From Marinomonas ostreistagni (lineage in GTDB: Bacteria > Pseudomonadota > Gammaproteobacteria > Pseudomonadales > Marinomonadaceae), in assembly GCF_016461785.1 (NCBI RefSeq), contig NZ_JAEMUH010000009.1, positions 62,001-126,000 on the forward strand: a stretch of 64,000 nt of DNA. The letters are read 5' to 3'. A program made the translations under genes and the position numbers. How positions within the stretch are numbered: the stretch's first letter is position 1; the number at the start of each line of letters is the position of its first letter. Shown one piece after another: positions 1 through 9,039 of the stretch. The notes under the pieces are model-generated. The model saw nothing but the letters and a program-made list of their open reading frames with translations. It was not told the origin of the DNA and made no database searches.

Positions 1-96
1 TTAGGTGCCGCGTCTGCAATGGTAATGTTGGGCTGTGTATTGGCCATCCTAGTTCCTTACTTGTACTCAGAATTACGAGGTGAGCGTCATGAGTAA
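1..96 (+). CDS. gtsB: Sugar ABC transporter permease, 3' end (GtsB-like), partial
   Basis: Reading frame 1 is open from the first base to a TAA at 94-96 and encodes about 31 residues, a hydrophobic stretch followed by a short charged tail ending in RGERHE. This is how the C-terminal membrane helix of a MalF/GtsB-type permease ends. Its stop overlaps the start of the next permease, a typical arrangement for paired inner-membrane subunits of carbohydrate ABC importers. The symbol is inferred only from the strong GtsC/GtsD resemblance of the two genes that follow; the rest of the gene lies outside the window. Confidence 0.6.
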   Translation, partial: LGAASAMVMLGCVLAILVPYLYSELRGERHE

Positions 97-970
97 TGTA
101 GCAAAACGCCAAACCTCTACGTTAGATAAAGTGCTTCGTATCGCGCTATATGTCTGCCTTTTAGGCATGGCAGCTGTTTACCTAGCGCCTTTCTTAGTCA
201 TGCTGTTAACGTCTCTTAAAGACGTAGAAGAAATCCGCTCCGGCACATTGCTGTCGCTGCCAAGCTCGCTGAACTTTGATGCCTGGTCTAAGGCATGGAG
301 TGGTGCGTGTACTGGTAGCCAGTGTGAAGGTATGGCGCCGTACTTCTTCAACTCGTTCCAGATCGTTATCCCTGCCGTTGCCATCTCTACATTGCTAGGC
401 GCTTTAAACGGCTACGTGATTTCACACTGGAAATTCAAAGGCAGCGACGTGTTCTTCGCAGCATTGCTAGTGGGCTGTTTCATCCCATTCCAAGTAATCC
501 TATTGCCGATGGCGCGAACTCTGGGTTGGTTGGGCATTGCGAACACGACAACAGGCTTGGTCATGGTACACGTGGTGTACGGTGTGGCGTTTACCACACT
601 GTTCTTCCGTAACTTCTACCAGTCTATTCCAGTAGAACTTGTGAAAGCAGCACGTCTAGACGGTGCCGGCTTCTTCACTATCTTCTACCGTATTATCTTG
701 CCGGTATCGACGCCAATCATCGTCGTAACGGTTATTTGGCAGTTCACGCAAATCTGGAACGACTTCCTATTTGGCGTGGCGTTCTCTGGCTTCGACACAC
801 AACCTGTGACGGTAGCTCTTAACAACCTTGTAAACACCAGCTTCGGTGGTAAGGAATACAACGTCGACATGGCTGCTGCCATCATCGCCGCCCTACCAAC
901 ATTGGTGGTTTATATCTTAGCGGGTAAATACTTCGTTCGCGGTCTAACAGCGGGCGCAGTGAAAGGCTAA
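89..970 (+). CDS. gtsC: Carbohydrate (glucose-type) ABC transporter permease, GtsC/MalG family
   Basis: This is an inner-membrane permease subunit of about 293 residues with six predicted hydrophobic segments. It has the EAA loop that contacts the ATPase (ELVKAARLDGAGFF, around residues 185-200). The ACTGSQCEG segment and the C-terminal KYFVRGLTAGAVKG are very close to what I recall of Pseudomonas GtsC, the glucose importer permease, so glucose or a related hexose is the likely substrate. I chose the ATG at 89 because GAGGTGA lies at a good distance upstream; a GTG at 80 is possible but lacks such a site. The gene overlaps the upstream permease stop by 8 bases. Confidence 0.85.
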   Translation: MSNVAKRQTSTLDKVLRIALYVCLLGMAAVYLAPFLVMLLTSLKDVEEIRSGTLLSLPSSLNFDAWSKAWSGACTGSQCEGMAPYFFNSFQIVIPAVAISTLLGALNGYVISHWKFKGSDVFFAALLVGCFIPFQVILLPMARTLGWLGIANTTTGLVMVHVVYGVAFTTLFFRNFYQSIPVELVKAARLDGAGFFTIFYRIILPVSTPIIVVTVIWQFTQIWNDFLFGVAFSGFDTQPVTVALNNLVNTSFGGKEYNVDMAAAIIAALPTLVVYILAGKYFVRGLTAGAVKG

Positions 971-997
971 GTCTTAAGGTTTAATTTAAAGGTTGAC

Positions 998-1021
998 GGC
1001 CGGCGACAACATCCGCCGGCC
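998..1021 (+). promoter_or_regulatory. Intercistronic hairpin between gtsC and gtsD
   Basis: GGCCGGCG at 998-1005 and CGCCGGCC at 1014-1021 form a perfect 8-bp GC stem around an 8-base loop. It lies between the permease stop (970) and the Shine-Dalgarno sequence of the ATPase gene (around 1035). No T-run follows, so it is probably not a full terminator. It is more likely an RNA stability or stoichiometry element that lets permease and ATPase levels differ within one transcript. Confidence 0.5.
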
Positions 1022-1046
1022 AGTGAAAGAATTTGGAGAAAGAATC

Positions 1047-2156
1047 ATGGCAAGTTTAACGATTGATAATGTAAAAAAACGCTACGGCCAAACGGAAATC
1101 CTAAAAGGCATTAACATCTCGATTGAAGCAGGTGAATTCCTAATTTTGGTCGGCCCTTCTGGTTGTGGTAAATCGACTCTGATGAACTCGATTGCCGGCC
1201 TAGAAGACGTATCTGAAGGTCGCATCCTAATCGGTGATAACGACGTTACTTACGCAAGCCCAAAAGACCGTGACATCGCGATGGTATTCCAGTCTTACGC
1301 CCTGTACCCAAACATGACCGTTGCTGAGAACATCTCATTCGGCCTGGAAATGCGTAAAGTGCCAAAAGAAGAGCGTGAAGCGGAAGTGGAACGCGTTGCA
1401 GAGATGCTACAAATCGGTCACTTGCTGAAGCGTAAACCAGCGCAACTATCCGGTGGTCAGCGTCAACGTGTGGCCATGGGCCGTGCCCTAGCGCGTCGTC
1501 CTAAGATGTACCTATTCGACGAACCACTATCGAACCTAGACGCGAAGCTTCGTGTAGAAATGCGTACTGAAATCAAGAAGCTGCACCAGAAGCTTGGTAC
1601 CACCATCGTCTACGTAACTCACGATCAGATCGAAGCGATGACCCTTGCGGATCGCATCGCGGTGATGAAAGACGGCGAAGTACAGCAGCTGGGCACACCA
1701 CAAGAAATCTACGACAACCCGACGAACTTATTCGTAGCAGGTTTCATGGGTTCACCAGCGATGAACTTCATCCCAGCAAAAGTGGTTGAGCAAAACGGTT
1801 CCTACGCACTGGAGCTACAAGCGGCTACACCAACGATTGTGCCTTTCCCGAAACCAGACAGCTTAAAAGCACACGTTGGCAAAGAGATCCTACTGGGCCT
1901 TCGCCCTGAAATGATCACCGAGCCACAGCCACATAAAGAAGGCAAAGAGTTCGTTGTCACAGCAGACATTGATGTGGAAGTAACAGAGCCAATGGGGGCT
2001 GACACCATGGTGCTGACACGCATTCAAAGCGCGGAAGTGAACTGTCGTTGTAACCCTGCTTACCCAGCTCGCGCAGGGGAAGCGATTGCTATGATGTTTG
2101 ATACATCAAAAGCCGTTGCCTTCGACAAAGACAACGGTCAACGTATTGATAACTAA
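1047..2156 (+). CDS. gtsD: Sugar ABC transporter ATP-binding protein (GtsD/UgpC/MalK family)
   Basis: This is the cytoplasmic ATPase that powers the importer, 369 residues. Walker A GPSGCGKST lies at residues 36-44. A Q-loop (VFQSYALYP), the signature LSGGQRQRVAMGRALARRP, Walker B YLFDEPLSNLD and the switch histidine (VTHDQ) follow in order. The C-terminal third is a TOBE/OB-type regulatory domain (LGLRPEMI, EPMGADTMV) as in MalK and UgpC. I chose the ATG at 1047 because GGAGAAAGA precedes it and family alignment begins there; an 18-residue upstream extension runs through the hairpin and is unlikely. It is co-transcribed with the permeases and ends at a strong terminator. Confidence 0.88.
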   Translation: MASLTIDNVKKRYGQTEILKGINISIEAGEFLILVGPSGCGKSTLMNSIAGLEDVSEGRILIGDNDVTYASPKDRDIAMVFQSYALYPNMTVAENISFGLEMRKVPKEEREAEVERVAEMLQIGHLLKRKPAQLSGGQRQRVAMGRALARRPKMYLFDEPLSNLDAKLRVEMRTEIKKLHQKLGTTIVYVTHDQIEAMTLADRIAVMKDGEVQQLGTPQEIYDNPTNLFVAGFMGSPAMNFIPAKVVEQNGSYALELQAATPTIVPFPKPDSLKAHVGKEILLGLRPEMITEPQPHKEGKEFVVTADIDVEVTEPMGADTMVLTRIQSAEVNCRCNPAYPARAGEAIAMMFDTSKAVAFDKDNGQRIDN

Positions 2157-2187
2157 CGTTTTGTAGGTAAGACTCACAGAACTTTTC

Positions 2188-2210
2188 GCCGGCGCAAGCC
2201 GGCTTTTTTT
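2188..2210 (+). terminator. Rho-independent terminator of the gts operon
   Basis: Two GCCGGC hexamers (2188-2193 and 2198-2203) pair around a GCAA tetraloop and are followed directly by seven T (2204-2210), about 30 bases after the gtsD stop. Confidence 0.9.
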
Positions 2211-2372
2211 GTTTCAACTATACGCAATATCGTTGAAATACTTCATATTCAATCCATAGAATTATTTCTTTATCATTATCAGTTTGGATTGGTAGTGCAC
2301 AAAAAAAGCAGCACATAAGACATAGCTGGAAAAATCTGGAAAGCTCAATTGAATCAGAAGAAAGCGGAACTA

Positions 2373-2400
2373 AAAGTGCTGGCTGCTTGACCAGCACTTT
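2373..2400 (-). terminator. Probable terminator downstream of the RTX gene
   Basis: AAAGTGCTGG (2373-2382) and CCAGCACTTT (2391-2400) form a perfect 10-bp stem with an 8-base loop, just beyond the minus-strand RTX stop. T-rich flanks on both strands are short, so it may work in both directions, separating the RTX gene from the gts operon. Confidence 0.6.
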
Positions 2401-2423
2401 GGTTTTAACAGTATTGGTTTAAA

Positions 2424-5400
2424 TTAAACCCAATCATAAAGCGACACTAGGTTCGCAAAGTTCTCAGCAGCTTCGTCTGTAAGTGCAATTTCAACACCTA
2501 TCCAACCATAGCTAGTCGAGCCCTCATCTAGACGACTCTCATAGCCAGCAAGCTCTAGTGCGGTAGGATCTCGACCTAAGATGTTTTGATAGAATGTTGA
2601 AATAGTATCTTGAGTATCAGATTGAGCATTAAGACCTGCTTGATCTTCAAACCATTTAAGGATCGCTTCGTGATGAGTCTCTCCTGCTTCAAGTAACTCA
2701 GTTCCAATAGACCACTCCTCAAGGGAAGCACTGCGCCCCAAAAATATGGTGAATAGTCCGCCAAGCACGGTTTCCTCAGGGGTCTGAGCGACCATAAGGT
2801 TATCACCATCATCAAATGCAATCATTTCTACGTTAGACAGGTTTATCATGGACCCATCTTGATATTGAGTGATTTGTAGAAGGCCATCTACCTCCTCAAT
2901 GGCTAGATCATCTTGTGAACCTGCATACTGCATTACATCAAAGCCGGCGCCGCCATCGACTTCAAGACCTAAACCAAAGTTGAGATATCTTTGTTCATCC
3001 AAATCGGATCCATTTAAGAATCGATTAGATGAGGTGATAAGAATATCTTCACTATCGCTAAAGCCCGCTAGAAGCTCATCATCGCTCATCGAGTTCAAAG
3101 ATGAGGAACCAGACACACTGCGAAAGGTATCGACAATATCTAGATTCGACGTTGAAGTATTTTGCCATGCTTCTGATTGAAGTATAGCAACTTCTTCAGC
3201 TGTCAGATTACGCCCTAACCATGTAGATACTAGGTACTGTCCGATAGCTTCCGCTTCGTTTCCAGCAACATAGAGTTGAGAATCATCAAATTCAAGGAGC
3301 TCTACATCGACAATCGAGGTTGTTTCTCCGTTGGTTTTATGAGACAGCACAATATGATCCTGCTCCACCGAGATATTGTAATCATCACGATTACCGATTA
3401 ATTCTGCGGTATCGAAGCCAAATCCACCATTCAATTCATCATTGCCCTCACCACCGGCTAGAGTATCTTGGCCCGCTCCACCAAACACTGTGTCATTCCC
3501 TGCTCCGCCATCGACTAAATCATTGCCTCCGAGACTACCAATAGTGTCGCTACCCCCACCAGCATGAAGCTCATCGTCGTCCTCTCCTAAGACAATAAAC
3601 TGACTACCATCATCCGCAGTGACAATATTCGCACCTAAACCACCACGAGCATCGGCATCACCAACGATGGTAACGAAGTCTATATCATCTAATTTCAGCT
3701 TAGTTCCCTGCGGCAGGCTGCTAACATCAATAACTAAAGCTTCCTGACGACCCGAAGTACCGCTGATTAAAATAGTGTCATCTGCTGAAATATCACTACT
3801 TAATTCAGGGGTAATGGTTCTAACAAGAACCTGAGTTCCTTCATCTAGACTATCAAGATAGCTTTGTGCGCTTGCTATTAGCTCATCTTCTAAATCGTCA
3901 CTGGCATGTGTACTAATACTACTAATTAATGTACCGGAGGCGACCGTTATAGTTTGTGTATTGGAAGGTCCTTGTGAAGTTAGTCCAGCCCCAGTAGGTA
4001 AACTAACTGACAACAATGCCCCGCCATCATCGTCTTCTGCTAATACGATGTCGGCTAGGTTACGATTTTGAGTTTGAGTGTCGTCTTCTCGTGTTGAACT
4101 CACGATTGGGACAGTGGTGGTCTGAGAACCGTTTGAGTTGGTAACTGTCGTTACATTTACACCGTCTGTAGTATTGACTTGAGTCGTTGTGTCATCAACA
4201 TCGCTAACCGTTATCGCGAATGTTTGGACATCTTTAAGAGCACCTTCTCCATCATCGGTGACGGTAACCTGTACAATATAAACATTGTTTTTGTTTGCAT
4301 CAGTCGGTGACTCGAAATCAGGAGCGGTTTTAAAACTCAGCTCCCCCGTAGTACTATTGATCGTAAATAGGGACCTATCGGCTCCGCTAGTCAGACTATA
4401 AGTTAGATTATTCGCATCGGTGGCTTTAACGGTAGTAACGTAAGTACCATTCTCGGAAACAGTTATAGATGGATTATCTACCCCACCGTTACTGGTGATA
4501 ACTGGTGCGTAATTAGTAGTATCTTGCTTAGTTTCGACTAGTGTAATGGTAGTATTACCACTGACTGAGTCGTAAACCGCAGAGAATGAACCGCTAGATG
4601 AAGTGATGCCTAGTAAGTTTAAGGTATTGCCACTGCCGAGGTTTAAGGTGTTGCTCGCAACAGAGTTGTTCAAGCTAGATAAATCGGCCCCCATAACAAT
4701 GATGCTATCACCCATGGCGAAATCCGTAATGGTGTCACCATTAAAATCGGTAGCAGAGTCCGTAAATGTATCATTGCCATCTCCGCCTGTTAGACTATCT
4801 AATCCACTCCCACCGCTAAGGGTGTCATCACCACTCTCACCATAAAGAATATCGTTGCCTGGACCGCCGAGGAGAACATCATTACCATCTCCTCCCCATA
4901 GAACATCATTATCAGTTCCTCCATTGAGGTAATCATTTCCCAATCCGCCATAAATGGAGTCATTACCTAGAGAGCCTAATAAGGAGTCGTTGCCATCCTC
5001 TCCGCTTAAAATATCACTGCCAACACCGCCACTTAGGACATCATCGCCAGCGCCACCGTAAAGGATATCATCAGCGCTACCGCCATTAATGGTATCAGAG
5101 CCATCACCACCAAGAATGCTATCATTGCCTCCTTGTCCCAAAATGGAATCATCTCCTGCTCCGCCATCAATAGTATCATTTCCATTGCCAGCCGAGACAG
5201 TATCGTTTCCAAGCCCACCTGTAACGTTATTTATAGAGCTAGAGTTAAGTACGATAAAATCATTGCCATCTCCCCCATCAATGGTATTGGTTCCGGTACC
5301 TCCAGAAAGAGTATCGTTACCATCACCGCCAAAAAGCCAGTCATCATCGCCGCCGCCTTTGAGGGTATCGTCCCCATCGCCACCGAAAAGTGAGTCGTTG

Positions 5401-5813
5401 CCATTTACACCAACAAGGGAGTCATTGCCGGTACCACCGATAATGGAGTCGTCGCCAGTATAACCGTACAAAGTGTCGCTGCCAGCACCACCGCTTAAAG
5501 TGTCGTTATTTGCAGTAGCAATAACCGTATCTGTTTGATCACCACCCACAAAGTTGATAGTTCCTGTGGTGGCGCTGCTGTTATCTATATATAAATAATC
5601 CCAAGTGGTGTTAGTGGGTGTAGATCCCCCACCAGGACTGCCCGTTAAAACTACACCATTTATTCTCCAGCTTGAGCCAGAAATATCGATAACAACATCG
5701 GTCGTTGTCCAATCAGTGGTGCTTACGGTAGCACCACTTACATAAAGGGAGGTTAAGCCATCGCCTATACCATCTTGGTTTGCATCTGGGTTGTAATTCC
5801 AAACTCCTGACAT
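2424..5813 (-). CDS. Large RTX calcium-binding protein with cadherin-like and DUF4214 repeats
   Basis: About 1129 residues. Order of parts: a short N-terminal region rich in D/T/S; roughly two dozen glycine/aspartate nonapeptide repeats (GGxGxDxL type, about residues 105-345) that fold as Ca2+-binding beta-rolls; a cadherin-like repeat (about 450-580); a low-complexity D/T linker; a second small RTX block (about 770-820); and three C-terminal DUF4214-type segments (LGRNLTAEE, LGRSASLEE, LGRDPTALE). No signal peptide is visible, as expected for type I secretion, but no type I exporter genes are in the window. I prefer the ATG at 5813, 7 bases after AGAGG, over the ATG at 5819, which is only one base from it. 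Likely an extracellular or surface protein. The upstream divergent space is AT-rich, and the minus-strand neighbours are sugar and methyl transfer genes, suggesting an acquired surface-structure locus. Confidence 0.85.
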   Translation of the reverse strand: MSGVWNYNPDANQDGIGDGLTSLYVSGATVSTTDWTTTDVVIDISGSSWRINGVVLTGSPGGGSTPTNTTWDYLYIDNSSATTGTINFVGGDQTDTVIATANNDTLSGGAGSDTLYGYTGDDSIIGGTGNDSLVGVNGNDSLFGGDGDDTLKGGGDDDWLFGGDGNDTLSGGTGTNTIDGGDGNDFIVLNSSSINNVTGGLGNDTVSAGNGNDTIDGGAGDDSILGQGGNDSILGGDGSDTINGGSADDILYGGAGDDVLSGGVGSDILSGEDGNDSLLGSLGNDSIYGGLGNDYLNGGTDNDVLWGGDGNDVLLGGPGNDILYGESGDDTLSGGSGLDSLTGGDGNDTFTDSATDFNGDTITDFAMGDSIIVMGADLSSLNNSVASNTLNLGSGNTLNLLGITSSSGSFSAVYDSVSGNTTITLVETKQDTTNYAPVITSNGGVDNPSITVSENGTYVTTVKATDANNLTYSLTSGADRSLFTINSTTGELSFKTAPDFESPTDANKNNVYIVQVTVTDDGEGALKDVQTFAITVSDVDDTTTQVNTTDGVNVTTVTNSNGSQTTTVPIVSSTREDDTQTQNRNLADIVLAEDDDGGALLSVSLPTGAGLTSQGPSNTQTITVASGTLISSISTHASDDLEDELIASAQSYLDSLDEGTQVLVRTITPELSSDISADDTILISGTSGRQEALVIDVSSLPQGTKLKLDDIDFVTIVGDADARGGLGANIVTADDGSQFIVLGEDDDELHAGGGSDTIGSLGGNDLVDGGAGNDTVFGGAGQDTLAGGEGNDELNGGFGFDTAELIGNRDDYNISVEQDHIVLSHKTNGETTSIVDVELLEFDDSQLYVAGNEAEAIGQYLVSTWLGRNLTAEEVAILQSEAWQNTSTSNLDIVDTFRSVSGSSSLNSMSDDELLAGFSDSEDILITSSNRFLNGSDLDEQRYLNFGLGLEVDGGAGFDVMQYAGSQDDLAIEEVDGLLQITQYQDGSMINLSNVEMIAFDDGDNLMVAQTPEETVLGGLFTIFLGRSASLEEWSIGTELLEAGETHHEAILKWFEDQAGLNAQSDTQDTISTFYQNILGRDPTALELAGYESRLDEGSTSYGWIGVEIALTDEAAENFANLVSLYDWV

Positions 5814-6096
5814 TCTCATACCTCTTAAATGAAGGGGCTATCGCTAAAGCACGTATCATATTAGCTACTGAACTCCCCTCTGCATGGGGTGCTATTTTTT
5901 TGTTTTGATTTCTGACTACTTTCTGGGTTCGTCCTCAGACCTAAGCTATTCAGATTGGATATTTCGTATCGAGTAACCATATTTGATGGATACTCGATGA
6001 TTGTATCAAGAGTAGTTTCGTTGAAAGCATTACGTCAAGATAGTGACCAAAGAGAGCAAACAATCTTCTGCTTTCTTATATGAAGTCAACACCAAC

Positions 6097-6963
6097 CTAG
6101 CTTCCCGCTAAGCTTACTTCTCGACCAATTAGCTGTGTAAAAGCCGTTCCGTAATGCTGAACTTCAAGAAAATTCGCGCATTCAGGAAGGGGTTTATAAA
6201 CTTTAAAGGTTTTCATGATTCCAAGAGATGCAGCACTCTCTAAAGGCCCAATAAAACTTGTATCGCAGTCCAAAAAGTATGGAAGCTGTGACCACTGCTT
6301 CATCTGTTCTTGGTTAAGAAAAAAGCAGCCCGAATGAGGATTCAGAGGACGCTTAAACCGTATGTGTTTCCCTAATGCCTGCCCAGTAATTGTTGGTTCA
6401 TCGTTTACATTTTGAAATTGACCGGTTGCACCAGGGCGAAGGTCTCCGTCTATGTAACATTTGAGCGCACTTTGTTGTGTTGAATATTCAAAGCGATTAG
6501 GTTGTAACAACCTGTCATGGCCGACGCGCGAGTTAAACCAATTAAGCTTGGAAAAAAATAAAGGGTCATGAATAATGATGTCATCTTCTAGAAAACAGTA
6601 ATAATCATATTTCCCTAGATTTTCTTTCAGAACTCTGTGGCACTCATACCCTAGCAGCAACGGCTCGCAGTCAGACTCCCTGATGCTAAATAAGCTTTCA
6701 TGAAGTTCAAGTTGTTTAAGAATGTGTTGCTCTTGAGTTGTACAGATGACAATGTCTATCGAAATGTTTTCTTCACCATTCGCTTTAACAGCCAGCTTGC
6801 TGTAATGCTCAATCATCCTTTGAGAGATACCAAAGTTCTGATGCAATGCTAAAATACTCTCAGTCAAAGCCCTGATTCTTGGTTGAGGGTCTTTACGAGA
6901 TGATCCATGATCGCCTTTATTGCTCGCTTTATAGAAGTGCGGAATGGTAATGAGAATTTTCAT
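6097..6963 (-). CDS. Glycosyltransferase-like protein (GT-A type DD motif)
   Basis: 288 residues with no signal peptide. The N-terminus (KILITIPHFY) and central motif FLEDDIIIHD, with flanking YDYYCFLEDD, look like the metal/nucleotide-sugar site of GT-A glycosyltransferases. A later HSGCFFLN segment is compatible with an acceptor region. I recognise the fold type, not a named family member. Codon use and AT richness differ from the surrounding core genes. It lies between the RTX gene and a methyltransferase, all on the minus strand, so glycosylation of a surface product, possibly the RTX protein, is an inference from position only. Confidence 0.6.
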   Translation of the reverse strand: MKILITIPHFYKASNKGDHGSSRKDPQPRIRALTESILALHQNFGISQRMIEHYSKLAVKANGEENISIDIVICTTQEQHILKQLELHESLFSIRESDCEPLLLGYECHRVLKENLGKYDYYCFLEDDIIIHDPLFFSKLNWFNSRVGHDRLLQPNRFEYSTQQSALKCYIDGDLRPGATGQFQNVNDEPTITGQALGKHIRFKRPLNPHSGCFFLNQEQMKQWSQLPYFLDCDTSFIGPLESAASLGIMKTFKVYKPLPECANFLEVQHYGTAFTQLIGREVSLAGS

Positions 6964-7018
6964 AAAATGGTCTTCAGAAATTTCAAATTTAAATATTTCC
7001 AGCTTACCATGCTATAAA

Positions 7019-7645
7019 CTAATCACTTATCTTTCGAAGATATAATTGGCAGTTGGGCGCACTTATAATGCTAACTTTTCGACAATACAAATTAGTAAAA
7101 GCATCAATTGCTGGCTTAGGACAACGCATAGGATCAACACCATAAGGTAAATGTTCTTGCCAAAGATAATCGTCAAAACCAAGTACACCATCGTTTCTTA
7201 GCAGCCTAAAACCCATTAGAGCATCACATAATACGTCTGTTGCTTGATGTGATCCATCGACGTAGATAAAGTCGAAATATCCTCGTTTACCCTCCACCAG
7301 AAGCTTAGAAAGTATGTTGTCGCTGTAACCTTTGTGGATTTCTAGATGTACCGAGTTTTGTGCATTACTAATCGCATTCTGAGTATTCTGATAGAATCGC
7401 TTTTCTATTTTATCCATATCAATCTGCTTATGTTCTAATCCGCCTTCCCATGTATCAACACAGTGAAGCTCAATCTCTTTGTAGGCAGCTAGATGGTCTA
7501 TAAGGTAGCAAGCGCTTCGGCCTTCGAACGAGCCAATCTCTAAAATTCTAGTAGGATTAATTTGCGGAATTAAAGAATCCCAAATTTTCTTTGCAGTTAA
7601 ATCAAACCAATTGTTCGTAAACTCGTAACATAGCTTGTCTGTCAT
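7019..7645 (-). CDS. Class I SAM-dependent methyltransferase (Methyltransf_24 type)
   Basis: About 208 residues. The SAM-binding motif I (ILEIGSFEGRSACYL, about residues 34-48), an acidic motif II region (LHCVDTWEGG) and FIYVDGSHQATDV further on match the Methyltransf_24 family, often found in glycan or secondary-metabolite loci. The ATG at 7645 is preceded by GGAGA at normal spacing; a TTG twelve bases upstream is less likely. The substrate is unknown. It is AT-rich like its neighbours and probably belongs to the same acquired cluster. Confidence 0.75.
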   Translation of the reverse strand: MTDKLCYEFTNNWFDLTAKKIWDSLIPQINPTRILEIGSFEGRSACYLIDHLAAYKEIELHCVDTWEGGLEHKQIDMDKIEKRFYQNTQNAISNAQNSVHLEIHKGYSDNILSKLLVEGKRGYFDFIYVDGSHQATDVLCDALMGFRLLRNDGVLGFDDYLWQEHLPYGVDPMRCPKPAIDAFTNLYCRKVSIISAPNCQLYLRKISD

Positions 7646-7776
7646 CTGTCTCTCCAAGCGCTAGCCCGTCTTTAAAGATCTGTTTATGTTTATTAGAGCC
7701 TATGCTCAAGTACACGCATCACCATTAAGTTTATGAGTGCTATAGATTTAAACTGTGATGAGCACATTTCAGACAA

Positions 7777-8643
7777 CTAGTTTGTTCTTGTAATGATACT
7801 TTCAACGTAATGCTTCAGACTCCTTTGCGCATGCCAACCAAACTCGTTTTTAGCACGAGAGACATCTAGTTGGGAGCTCATTCTATTTCCCAATCTCTCA
7901 GGTAACATAATCAGCTCTGTTTTAAACATTTCAGCCACTTCTAAAATCGAATAGCAATCTGTACTTCCAAGTCCATAACCATCTCCCTCTCCTTCCATAC
8001 CAACACGAAATAGGCCTTCCACAATGTCAGAAACATGCGTGAAATGGCGCCGTTGAGTTCCAGGGGCAACGACAGTAAGAGGTAGATTCTTTTCATATTG
8101 TTGTTTGAATAAAGCAATCAGTGTGGCGTAATTGCCCTCAGAGATTTCTCTGGGCCCATAGACATTATAAAAATATGTAATGGCGTATCGAAGATTAAAC
8201 CAATCACCGTAATTTATAATCAGATCCGTATTACTGGCTTTTGTCCAAGCATAAGGGCTTAAATTGCGACCTAGACCGCCATCAGAAAATTTCGTACTCG
8301 ACCCTGCATATACAAGCTTTATATTGTGCTGCCTAGAAAATTCTAATACAGCTTGAGTACCCACTATATTGCTCTGCATTACGCGCGCCACATCTTCAAA
8401 GCTTTGCTCAACTCGAGCGTACTCCCCTAGATGAAAGATGATTGAGGGTATCGGAATATCGATGTTTGCAATATCCAATATATCACCAACAATGTAATTC
8501 ACTCCATTGACATGATTGCTTGCCGATCCAGTACTGTAATTATCTAGCGAGTGTGTAATGAACTTCTCAGATACAAGCTTTTCACATAGATGTGATCCGA
8601 TGAAACCCGCACCACCAGTTACGAGGATATGCTTATTATTCAT
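7777..8643 (-). CDS. NAD-dependent epimerase/dehydratase (extended SDR)
   Basis: 288 residues. The Rossmann motif GGAGFIG is at residues 10-16, an AGSSTKF serine/threonine region lies mid-protein and the catalytic YxxxK is present as YAWTK. These are the hallmarks of nucleotide-sugar epimerases and dehydratases of the GalE/RfbB group. NVYGPRE and the C-terminal ELGWHAQRS-like segment (EFGWHAQRS) are also typical. The exact sugar cannot be told. It is the first gene of the minus-strand RTX/glycosylation block, about 130 bp upstream of the methyltransferase. Confidence 0.8.
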   Translation of the reverse strand: MNNKHILVTGGAGFIGSHLCEKLVSEKFITHSLDNYSTGSASNHVNGVNYIVGDILDIANIDIPIPSIIFHLGEYARVEQSFEDVARVMQSNIVGTQAVLEFSRQHNIKLVYAGSSTKFSDGGLGRNLSPYAWTKASNTDLIINYGDWFNLRYAITYFYNVYGPREISEGNYATLIALFKQQYEKNLPLTVVAPGTQRRHFTHVSDIVEGLFRVGMEGEGDGYGLGSTDCYSILEVAEMFKTELIMLPERLGNRMSSQLDVSRAKNEFGWHAQRSLKHYVESIITRTN

Positions 8644-9039
8644 ATTTATTACCGTGCCCTACGGTTTAATTAAGCTCACTGCTTCGGAACTCTCTAATTG
8701 ATATTGAAACTAGGACCTATAACACCAAGAAAGTCTCATCAACTTCGAAGCCTATCAGCATCGAGTACTATGATATTAATCACTTTAGTCTGCTGTTTTG
8801 AGTGGCCATATATGAGGCGACACATCAAAGGAATAACTTCAATCTTACATCTAAATCATACTAATCCAACAAATAGACCAATAGGCTCAATAAAAGAATT
8901 ATTTTTCATTTACTAAACCTGTCCATTAGATCAATTTTGCCTCGCAGTTGTCATCTTGTTGGGTTACATTGTTTTACAAGTGAGCGCCCGTCTCATGTTG
9001 GAATCTTGAATAATACAAACTCACGCAAAGGACAAAAGA
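8644..9039. other. AT-rich divergent intergenic region upstream of ushA
   Basis: About 396 bases between the minus-strand epimerase and the plus-strand nucleotidase. Open frames here are short and lack ribosome binding sites, and I see no RNA gene. An AAAGGA Shine-Dalgarno precedes the ushA start at 9040. Promoters for both directions are expected here, but no confident -35/-10 pair stands out. Confidence 0.5.

Noticed and set aside
5089..5463. Long plus-strand open frame opposite the RTX repeats
   Set aside because: It is an antisense shadow of the glycine/aspartate repeat codons, proline/serine-rich low-complexity sequence with no ribosome site.
5870..5910. CCCC-7-GGGG hairpin followed by a T-run upstream of the RTX gene on the plus strand
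   Set aside because: It would terminate transcription from nothing visible; a four-base stem is weak and could be chance in an AT-rich stretch.
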